A stretch of 5,765 bases of DNA from Methanoregula sp. (GTDB taxonomy: Archaea; Halobacteriota; Methanomicrobia; Methanomicrobiales; Methanospirillaceae), in the NCBI GenBank assembly GCA_028705545.1, contig JAQWDG010000122.1:1-5765 (forward strand), given 5' to 3'. The notes beneath the pieces are model-generated. The model saw only the letters and a list, made by a program, of their open reading frames with translations. It was not told where the DNA came from and did not search any database. The translations under genes and the position numbers were made by a program. Numbering within the stretch: position 1 is the stretch's first letter; every line of letters starts with the position of its first letter. Positions 1 through 4,944 of this stretch are shown here, piece after piece.

Positions 1-605
1 GGGAAGAAGGGGAGGTTTGCTGCGGCAAACGGGCTTGGGGCAAACCGGCCGGCAAGCTGGTGCCCGAACTGTTCCGTGTGCTGCCCGGCACCTGCCGCGC
101 TTTCATGACCGGTCGGGAGGGGGATCCATTCGCGCCGGTAGTGCATCAGGTAGTTCCGTATTGAGATGATCTCTTTTATGCCTGAAAAATCGGGATCGTC
201 TTCGGGAAACAGCGGCAGGCCCCCGATCTCAAGCACCTTCTGGTACTTGAGCGGCAGGGGAGTCCGGTCGAAGTAGTTCTCGTTATTCCATTTCTCGCCG
301 ACGGCTCGCAGGAGCGCCTCGTTCTTCTCATCGGGATAACAGTACGCATTGTCGGCGGCATCCGACCAGAGCTCGTTTATCGTGGCCTCCAAAAACGCCA
401 CGGAAGAGAAGATCGCGTTTAAGACAAATGCCTCGTGCCGGAGCCTCCCGTCAGGGGAGATCGTACCGGTTGCGGAATAATCCGCCTCGATCCGGTACGC
501 AAGCCGGCAGAAGAGGGCGGCAGACTGGAGGTATTTTACCGAGAAGCAGTCCCGGAACCGGATCTCCAGGTCATCGTCGGGCTGCCCGGCGGGCATCTGT
601 TCCAT
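1..605 (-). CDS. Unrecognised protein with HEPN-like Arg-Asn-x3-His motif, 3' part beyond the window
   Basis: The minus strand is open from an ATG at 605-603 to the left edge, giving 201 codons with no stop; the C-terminus lies outside. The start is supported by a GGGGG run at 617-613, seven bases upstream, and by an AT-rich promoter-like box about 30 bases upstream; a second in-frame Met at codon 4 is an alternative. I do not recognise the family. The protein is soluble, with no signal peptide or membrane segment. Two likely amphipathic helices lie near residues 23-41 (VKYLQSAALFCRLAYRIEA) and 56-80, followed by a charged linker rich in Asp, Glu and Asn, then a helix carrying IRNYLMHYRREW, with R150, N151 and H155. 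R-N-x3-H near the end of a helical bundle is the catalytic signature of many HEPN domains (ribonucleases in toxin-antitoxin, CRISPR and abortive-infection systems). The residues after about 165 are Gly/Ala/Pro-rich and look disordered. The gene is certain enough; the HEPN assignment is inference from one short motif and the helical context. Confidence 0.75.
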   Translation of the reverse strand, partial: MEQMPAGQPDDDLEIRFRDCFSVKYLQSAALFCRLAYRIEADYSATGTISPDGRLRHEAFVLNAIFSSVAFLEATINELWSDAADNAYCYPDEKNEALLRAVGEKWNNENYFDRTPLPLKYQKVLEIGGLPLFPEDDPDFSGIKEIISIRNYLMHYRREWIPLPTGHESAAGAGQHTEQFGHQLAGRFAPSPFAAANLPFF

Positions 606-737
606 GCTACATCCCCCATTGGCGCCGGCACATTAAAAATGATATGCGGCGGAAAGCGGGGAACCTGCACCGGCAAACGCTATAGTCCTTCCCGGTCAAC
701 AGTATTCACTAAAATTCCTCAAATTACGGAAGAGACC
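606..737. other. Divergent intergenic region
   Basis: This 132-base spacer separates the leftward HEPN-like gene from the rightward transporter, so it should carry both promoters. The left half holds the box described for the leftward gene. The right half has weaker AT-rich stretches, TATAGT at 681-686 and ACTAAAATT at 708-716; the second is the better placed for a short transporter leader. I see no convincing operator palindrome; GGCGCC at 621-626 is a bare six-base palindrome. The transporter frame stays open leftwards through this spacer, but composition and antisense overlap argue against that being coding. Confidence 0.4.
632..645 (-). promoter_or_regulatory. TATA-like box for the leftward gene
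   Basis: ATTAAAAATGATAT is a clear AT-rich island in a GC-rich spacer, centred about 33 bases upstream of the minus-strand ATG at 605. An archaeal TATA box lies about 26 bases before the transcription start, which would give a very short leader that still contains the GGGGG ribosome-binding site at 617-613. This is composition and spacing only; no BRE element is clear. Confidence 0.35.
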
Positions 738-1976
738 ATGGAACCCGCAGATGCACCGGTATTGCCACGCCCGCAGAAATACCTCGGCGATCGGGGCCTC
801 ATCGTGCTTATCGCGATTCTCTCCGCCTTTGTCCCGCTCTCCACCGACCTCTACCTCCCGGCCCTGCCGGGCATGGGCAGTTACTTCGGGGTCTCCGTAG
901 ATCTCACGAACCTTACCCTGATCCTCTTCTTTGTCTTCTTTTCCTTCGGGATGCTTTTCTGGGGACCGCTCTCGGACAAGTACGGCCGCCGCCCGGTCCT
1001 TATCACCGGCCTTGTCATCTACATTGCGGCAAGCGCAGCCTGCGCTGCTGCGTGGGACATCTGGCACCTGATCTTCTTCCGCATTCTCCAGGCCATCGGC
1101 GGCAGCGCAGCTTCCGCAGTCGCGACCGCGATGGTAAAGGACCTGTACGAAGGGCGCAAACAGGAGTCCGTGCTCGCCATCGTCCAGTCGATGGTCGTCA
1201 TCTCCCCTGCCGTCGCCCCGGTGCTCGGGGCATTCATGCTCCCCTACACCTCCTGGCGGGGCCTTTTTGTTACGCTCGGCCTCATCGGTGTTGTCTCCCT
1301 TGTTGGCGGCCTGCTGCTTTCAGAGACTATCCCCCACCGGTATACCGGTACCATATCCCAGTCGGTCCGCCGGCTCGGGACGGTACTCAAAAATCCCGGG
1401 TTTACTTCGCTCCTCCTCGTATTCTCGCTTGTCAGCGTCGCCTCCCTTGCCTTTATCGCCGACTCCTCGTATATCTACGAGGACGGGTTCGGGCTCTCGG
1501 AACAGTGGTTCAGTTATTACTTTGCCATCAATGCGGTCGCCATGCTCTGCGGCCCGCTCCTCTATCTCCGGCTCTCCCGTTCGTTCTCCAGAAAAACGGT
1601 CGTCGTTGCCTGTTTTCTCACCATGATCGCCGGAGGTGCCCTGATCTGTTCGGTCGGGAACTTCGGGCCCCTTGTTTTTGCCCTTGCTCTCTTCCCGGCG
1701 ACCCTGATGGGAAGCTGCGTCCGTTCGCCGGGCGCATTCCTCATGCTCGGACAACAGCGGGAGGACACCGGGTCCGCCTCGGCGCTGATCAACTGCTTCG
1801 GCCTCATCTTTGGCAGCGCCGGAATCCTCATCGCTTCCCTCGACGCACAGAACCTCGTCTTTGTCCTCGGGGCGATCTATGCGGTTGTCGGCACAGCCTG
1901 CCTTTCCGGCTGGCTTTTAATCGGGAAACTGAAACTGGCAAAAGAGGTTCCCGACTCCAAAGGAAGTACACGGTAA
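738..1976 (+). CDS. Bcr/CflA-type multidrug efflux transporter (MFS, DHA1 family)
   Basis: The 412-residue product is a usual length for a 12-helix major facilitator antiporter that exports drugs or metabolites in exchange for protons across the cytoplasmic membrane. Helix 1 carries the Bcr/CflA hallmark STDLYLPALPGM (residues 35-46). The loop 2-3 motif A is GPLSDKYGRRPVLITG (76-91). Helix 4 has the buried Arg of motif B in FFRILQAIGG (R115). The helix 5 antiporter motif C appears as SPAVAPVLGAF (156-166). Further hydrophobic segments lie at about 173-194, 224-242, 259-278, 287-305, 310-328, 346-366 and 372-395, and the tail is short and basic. The frame is open back to 435, but the ATG at 738 has GGAAGAG at 728-734 and leaves a short N-terminal tail before helix 1; the longer start would add about 100 polar residues antisense to the leftward gene. 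Substrate cannot be read from sequence. Bcr/CflA members are known for bicyclomycin, chloramphenicol or sulfonamide export in bacteria. Horizontal acquisition is plausible, though its codon use matches its neighbours. Confidence 0.9.
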   Translation: MEPADAPVLPRPQKYLGDRGLIVLIAILSAFVPLSTDLYLPALPGMGSYFGVSVDLTNLTLILFFVFFSFGMLFWGPLSDKYGRRPVLITGLVIYIAASAACAAAWDIWHLIFFRILQAIGGSAASAVATAMVKDLYEGRKQESVLAIVQSMVVISPAVAPVLGAFMLPYTSWRGLFVTLGLIGVVSLVGGLLLSETIPHRYTGTISQSVRRLGTVLKNPGFTSLLLVFSLVSVASLAFIADSSYIYEDGFGLSEQWFSYYFAINAVAMLCGPLLYLRLSRSFSRKTVVVACFLTMIAGGALICSVGNFGPLVFALALFPATLMGSCVRSPGAFLMLGQQREDTGSASALINCFGLIFGSAGILIASLDAQNLVFVLGAIYAVVGTACLSGWLLIGKLKLAKEVPDSKGSTR

Positions 1977-1997
1977 GGCAACGATCCTCAGATACCC

Positions 1998-2006
1998 TTA
2001 ATATTT
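1998..2006 (+). promoter_or_regulatory. Candidate TATA box for the rps15 cluster
   Basis: TTAATATTT lies about 20 bases after the transporter stop. With archaeal spacing, transcription would start near 2028 and leave a leader of about 150 bases before rps15. Competing AT-rich boxes follow at 2014-2023 (TTAATAATAG), 2032-2040 (TTTTTAAAA), 2091-2100 and 2125-2134, so the true start is undecided. The choice matters, because only the first two boxes would place the whole putative structured leader in the mRNA. Confidence 0.3.
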
Positions 2007-2053
2007 GCCGGTGTTAATAATAGGACAGCACTTTTTAAAACAGGTGCTGACAG

Positions 2054-2156
2054 ATGTAAGTCCGACGTGCCCGATTAAAGGCACGGCCTCAAAACTATAC
2101 AGGCTTTGGGATTACAGAGAGTCAGTAAAAAATACTGCACTTTTCTGGACTTACAT
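2054..2156 (+). promoter_or_regulatory. Putative structured mRNA leader upstream of rps15
   Basis: Several complementary segments nest in this stretch. The closing helix pairs ATGTAAGTCC (2054-2063) perfectly with GGACTTACAT (2147-2156), and G2064 can add a wobble with T2146. Inside are three hairpins. The first is CGTGCC (2066-2071) with GGCACG (2080-2085) around an eight-base loop. The second, immediately adjacent, is GCCT (2086-2089) with AGGC (2101-2104). The third pairs 2117-2127 with 2133-2144 around an AAAAA loop, with C2138 bulged and two G-T wobbles. The closing helix ends 10 bases before the GAGGT ribosome-binding site of rps15. S15 binds a helical junction in 16S rRNA and, in bacteria, represses its own mRNA through varied leader structures. 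A comparable role here is inference; no homologous archaeal leader is known to me. Confidence 0.35.
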
Positions 2157-2177
2157 ATCCATTACAGAGGTATATCC

Positions 2178-2636
2178 ATGGCACGAATGCACGCCAGAAG
2201 AAGAGGCAAGTCAAGTTCTGTGCGGCCGGCACGCAGCGAAGCGCCCGACTGGTCCAACACGGACAAGGCAGCGATCGAGAAACTCATCGTCGATCTCCGC
2301 AAGGAAGGCACATCGAGCAGCATGATTGGCCTGATCCTCCGGGACCGCTACGGGGTTCCCGATGTAAAGCTGGTCACCGGCAAGCGCATCGGCGACATCT
2401 TAAAGGAGAACAAGATCAGCTCCGAGATCCCCGAGGACCTCCGCGACCTCATGATAAAGGCTCTGGGCCTGCGCAAGCACCTGACCGACAACGCAAAGGA
2501 CCTGCACAACAAGCGCCAGCTCCACCTCATTGAGGCCAAGATCCGCAGGCTCGTGCGGTACTACACCGGCACGAAGAAGCTTCCCGCAGACTTCACCTAC
2601 AAGCCGGAGAACGCCGAGATCCTGCTGTCCAGGTAA
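2178..2636 (+). CDS. rps15: 30S ribosomal protein S15 (archaeal/eukaryotic uS15 type)
   Basis: The 152-residue product is the long archaeal form of uS15; bacterial S15 has about 89 residues. S15 binds the central domain of 16S rRNA and is an early assembler of the small-subunit platform. Residues 1-30 form the basic archaeal N-terminus (MARMHARRRGKSSS, then the conserved APDW). Residues 30-80 carry the archaeal extension, including SMIGLILRDRYGVPDVK. Residues 85-152 are the S15 core, with LRKHLTDNAKDLHNKRQL and the rRNA-binding helix IRRLVRYY. The start is the ATG at 2178, six bases after GAGGT (2167-2171); an in-frame ATG at 2106 would add 24 residues foreign to the family and lies within the putative leader. 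It heads the cluster: the RecJ-like gene follows after 29 bases. The long AT-rich leader is the likely control point. Confidence 0.97.
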   Translation: MARMHARRRGKSSSVRPARSEAPDWSNTDKAAIEKLIVDLRKEGTSSSMIGLILRDRYGVPDVKLVTGKRIGDILKENKISSEIPEDLRDLMIKALGLRKHLTDNAKDLHNKRQLHLIEAKIRRLVRYYTGTKKLPADFTYKPENAEILLSR

Positions 2637-2665
2637 GTCGGGAATAATCGTCACTGCCGATATCC

Positions 2666-3886
2666 ATGTCGCTTGAAGAATCCGCAAAAACCGTGGCCGA
2701 CCAGATCCGGCGCCAGCAGTACGTCGAGGTGTACGCACACCACGACGCCGACGGCATTGCAGCAGGGGCCATCCTCTGCCACGCGATGCTCCGCACCGGG
2801 ATCCGGTTCCGCCTGCGGATTTGTGCCGAAATGCCGCACGACGGTTTTTCGCACGATGCGGCAACACTTCTCTGCGATATGGGGTCCGGTACCGAAGACC
2901 TGCCTCCCGAAACCATTGTGGTGGATCACCACCTCCCGCTCTTTTCCGGGCAGTTCCATGCAAACCCGCACCTTGAGAAGATCGACGGCGACCGCGAGCT
3001 CTCCGCTGCCGGGATGGCGTATATCATCGCCCAGCAGATGGGGGACAACCGCGACCTTGCCGGTCTCGTGATGCCTGGCATCATCGGGGACGGCCAGGCG
3101 TTTGCGGGCAAGAACCTCGAGATCTTCAACGAGGGCGTGGCAAACGGGATCATTGTCCCGGCCCGGGGCATCACCCTTGCCGGCCGCGACATGGCGGAAC
3201 GGTGGCTGCTTGCCACCCGGCCCTACCTTGACGGGATCAGCGGCGACGAGACCGCTGTTGCCGACCTCCTCACGGAGGCGCAGGGAAAAGACGGACTCAA
3301 CACCGGAATCCTTCTAAGCCTTGCCGTACTCCGCTCTGCCCCGCAGACTTCAGCAGCGGGGCTCGGGCTGCTCTACGGCGACACGCTCCGGCTGGAACGC
3401 GAGGTCATCGAGGACGCACATGCGCTTACCGCAGTCATCGACGCCTGCGGCAAAGCCGGGTACGGCGACCTCGCAGTTGCGCTCTGCCTCCGCTCGTCTG
3501 TGGAACTCACCGACGCCTGGGAACGGGCCCGACAGCACTTCCTTTCCGTAATCGGCGCGGTAAAAACCGTACGCCCCGCTACGGAAGCAGGGAGTGCCGT
3601 GTACGAGGCACAGGACGCATCGCTTGCAAGCGATATCGCCGATGTGCTCTCCCGGGACCGGGTGCACCAGGCACCGGTGCTCGTGTACGCGAAAACCGGC
3701 AGTTCCTGCCGGTGCTCGGCACGCACACCCGAAGGCGTCAGCGCAGATATCGGCCCGGTTATCCGGGACCTTGCCGCTGCATGCGGCGGGAACGGCGGGG
3801 GACACCGCACCCGTGCAGGGGCGACAATCCCCTGCGACCAGCTACCAGCCTTCGTGAAGGGCTGGCAGGAGGCGCTTTTGGCATGA
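2666..3886 (+). CDS. RecJ-like single-strand exonuclease/phosphoesterase (DHH-DHHA1)
   Basis: The 406-residue product belongs to the DHH phosphoesterases. The DHH domain occupies about residues 1-200: motif I is AHHDADGIAAG (24-34; H25, D27 and D29 as metal ligands), motif II is CDMGSG (D71), motif III is VVDHH (D87, H88, H89) and motif IV is GIIGDGQ (D142). The C-terminal DHHA1 domain ends in GGNGGGHRTRAG (374-385), the substrate-binding loop. All metal-binding motifs are kept, so a Mn/Mg-dependent nuclease or phosphoesterase is likely. Archaeal relatives include GAN, the Cdc45/RecJ-like partner of GINS in the replicative helicase complex, and other RecJ homologues that degrade single-stranded DNA or RNA from the 5' or 3' end; sequence alone does not decide between them. 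The ATG at 2666 is 29 bases after rps15 and lacks a clear Shine-Dalgarno; an in-frame stop at 2645 rules out any long extension. The stop overlaps the pcc1 start. Confidence 0.88.
   Translation: MSLEESAKTVADQIRRQQYVEVYAHHDADGIAAGAILCHAMLRTGIRFRLRICAEMPHDGFSHDAATLLCDMGSGTEDLPPETIVVDHHLPLFSGQFHANPHLEKIDGDRELSAAGMAYIIAQQMGDNRDLAGLVMPGIIGDGQAFAGKNLEIFNEGVANGIIVPARGITLAGRDMAERWLLATRPYLDGISGDETAVADLLTEAQGKDGLNTGILLSLAVLRSAPQTSAAGLGLLYGDTLRLEREVIEDAHALTAVIDACGKAGYGDLAVALCLRSSVELTDAWERARQHFLSVIGAVKTVRPATEAGSAVYEAQDASLASDIADVLSRDRVHQAPVLVYAKTGSSCRCSARTPEGVSADIGPVIRDLAAACGGNGGGHRTRAGATIPCDQLPAFVKGWQEALLA
3868..3872 (+). promoter_or_regulatory. Ribosome-binding site for pcc1 inside the RecJ-like gene
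   Basis: GGAGG lies 10 bases upstream of the ATG at 3883 and 13 upstream of the following ATG at 3886. It is embedded in the last codons of the preceding gene and supports the start of this very small reading frame. Ribosomes finishing the RecJ-like protein would clear it, which fits translational coupling. Confidence 0.6.
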
Positions 3887-4131
3887 TGCAGGTCAGCGGC
3901 CGTATCACCACCGTGCATGCAGACGCAGCAGCAGTCGCGTCATCGCTTGCACCGGACAACCTTACGGGCATGACAACAAAAGCCTGCGGCAACCGGGTAG
4001 TAACGGAACTCTCCGGCACGCAGGTCAGGTCGGTTATCGCATCGGTAGACGATTACCTGACAAACCTTGCAATCGCGGACGAGGCAACAACACTCACGCG
4101 AACAAGAACAGGAAAACAAAACCGAGAATAA
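3883..4131 (+). CDS. pcc1: KEOPS complex subunit Pcc1
   Basis: The 82-residue product matches the size and pattern of archaeal Pcc1, the small dimerising subunit of KEOPS (Kae1-Bud32-Cgi121-Pcc1), which transfers threonylcarbamoyl to A37 of tRNAs decoding ANN codons. Pcc1 binds Kae1, dimerises the complex and helps hold tRNA. Family features seen are SLAPDN (21-26), the alternating strand NRVVTELSG (37-45) and the C-terminal helix VRSVIASVDDYLTNLAIADE (48-67), where SVDDYLxNL is the most conserved part. The start ATGATG overlaps the RecJ-like stop (ATGA), and GGAGG is positioned for either Met. The long open frame upstream (to 3712) is antisense-like shadow inside the RecJ-like gene. rps3ae follows after 20 bases. 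The tail from about residue 70 is polar and rich in Thr and Arg, probably disordered. Confidence 0.85.
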   Translation: MMQVSGRITTVHADAAAVASSLAPDNLTGMTTKACGNRVVTELSGTQVRSVIASVDDYLTNLAIADEATTLTRTRTGKQNRE

Positions 4132-4151
4132 AAAATCCACGAGTTGATACT

Positions 4152-4760
4152 ATGGCAAAGAAAAAACAGGTTGGAAGAAGAGTTGAAGGCTGGAAAGCCA
4201 AGAGCTGGTTCAAGGTGTACACCCCCGACAACCTCGGCAAGGCGTACATCGGCGACACCATCGCAAACGACACCGAGAGCGTCAAGGGCCGGATCATGCA
4301 GGCGACCCTTGGCGAGATCACCAACGACTATGCAAAGCAGCACATCAAGATGAGCTTCAAGGTCAACGAGGTCACCGGGGACGCGGCTTACACCGAGTTC
4401 GTCGGCCACGAAGTGACCCGCGACTACCTCCGCTCGCTCGTCAAGCGCCGCAGTTCCCGTATCGACTGTCATACGCAGATCACGACAAAGGACAACAAGC
4501 TCGTGCGCCTGACCATCAGCTGCTACACGTTTGCCCGGGCAAACATCGCCCAGGAACACGCCTTAAGAAACGCGATCCTTGCAAGCGTTGCCGCACAGGC
4601 ACAGGCATGGGACATGAACGCTCTTGTCAGCGGCATCGTCTCGGGCGAGATCTCAAAGGATCTCTTCAAGGCCGTAAAGACCCTGTACCCGACCCGCCGT
4701 GTCGAGATCGTCAAGTCCAAGGTCGAGCCAGCCGCAGCAGCGGTGGCCCCGGCCGCATAA
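4152..4760 (+). CDS. rps3ae: 30S ribosomal protein S3Ae (eS1)
   Basis: The 202-residue product is ribosomal protein S3Ae (eS1), found in archaea and eukaryotes but absent from bacteria; it sits near the mRNA exit and platform of the small subunit. Typical stretches are the basic N-terminus with GWKAKSWFKVYTP (13-25), AYIGDTIAND (31-40), GRIMQATLGEITND (46-59), GHEVTRDYLRSLVKRRSSRID (85-105, the positively charged rRNA-contact segment) and the C-terminal YPTRRVEIVKSK (179-190). The last ten residues are an Ala/Pro/Val tail, common in GC-rich methanogens and probably disordered. The ATG at 4152 follows GAGTTGAT (4141-4148), one mismatch from the anti-Shine-Dalgarno complement GAGGTGAT. It is the last gene of the cluster, since a T-rich terminator follows directly. 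Confidence 0.97.
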   Translation: MAKKKQVGRRVEGWKAKSWFKVYTPDNLGKAYIGDTIANDTESVKGRIMQATLGEITNDYAKQHIKMSFKVNEVTGDAAYTEFVGHEVTRDYLRSLVKRRSSRIDCHTQITTKDNKLVRLTISCYTFARANIAQEHALRNAILASVAAQAQAWDMNALVSGIVSGEISKDLFKAVKTLYPTRRVEIVKSKVEPAAAAVAPAA

Positions 4761-4763
4761 TCC

Positions 4764-4775
4764 TTTTTTGTTTTT
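4764..4775 (+). terminator. T-rich archaeal terminator after rps3ae
   Basis: Two T runs (six T at 4764-4769, five at 4771-4775, split by one G) begin three bases after the rps3ae stop. Archaeal RNA polymerase terminates intrinsically at such oligo-T tracts without needing a stem. No strong hairpin precedes it. It marks the end of the ribosomal cluster and separates it from apgM. Confidence 0.65.
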
Positions 4776-4908
4776 GTCCTGTCCCGTTCCCGGGGCATTT
4801 TGCAGGCAGATCTGTATGCACCCGCACACATCTTCGCGTATCGCAAAATATTCCAAAAATTATCCGCGTTCCTGCCACGGACTGCCCGACGCGCGATAAC
4901 CGCGAAGC

Positions 4909-4915
4909 ATAATTA
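4909..4915 (+). promoter_or_regulatory. TATA-like box for apgM
   Basis: ATAATTAA-type sequence sits in a GC-rich spacer about 33 bases upstream of the apgM ATG. Archaeal spacing puts transcription start near 4938, so the leader would be only a few bases long. Another AT-rich stretch at about 4842-4863 is farther upstream and could serve an alternative start. Called from composition and spacing. Confidence 0.4.
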
Positions 4916-4944
4916 ACCCGGCCGCCCAATCACTCCTTAACGAT

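Noticed and set aside
667..675. CACCGGCAA before the transporter and its reverse complement TTGCCGGTG at 2005-2013
   Set aside because: CCGGC-type strings are frequent throughout this GC-rich window; a nine-base match between two spacers is not strong enough to call a shared operator.
435..737. Possible 101-residue N-terminal extension of the transporter
   Set aside because: The frame is open but the added sequence is polar, overlaps the leftward gene antisense and is not expected in Bcr/CflA proteins; the ATG at 738 gives the normal N-terminus with an upstream GGAAGAG.
1052..2017. Long plus-strand frame inside the transporter gene
   Set aside because: It is rich in Arg, Pro and His and has no family resemblance; it is a GC-rich shadow of the transporter, whose frame has clear motifs.
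2005..2325. Frame from a TTG at 2005 running through the spacer into rps15
   Set aside because: Two thirds of it lies in or over rps15 in another frame, it has no clear ribosome-binding site and no recognisable domain. A short leader peptide cannot be fully excluded.
2400..2963. Antisense frames over rps15 and the RecJ-like gene, and similar ones at 3373-3918 and 4053-4559
   Set aside because: Low-complexity Arg/Gly/Ala-rich translations opposite well-supported genes, as expected from GC-rich third positions.
4783..4794. Small inverted repeat CCCG/CGGG after the T runs behind rps3ae
   Set aside because: Only four pairs with a four-base loop, and it follows rather than precedes the T runs, so it does not form a stem-loop terminator.
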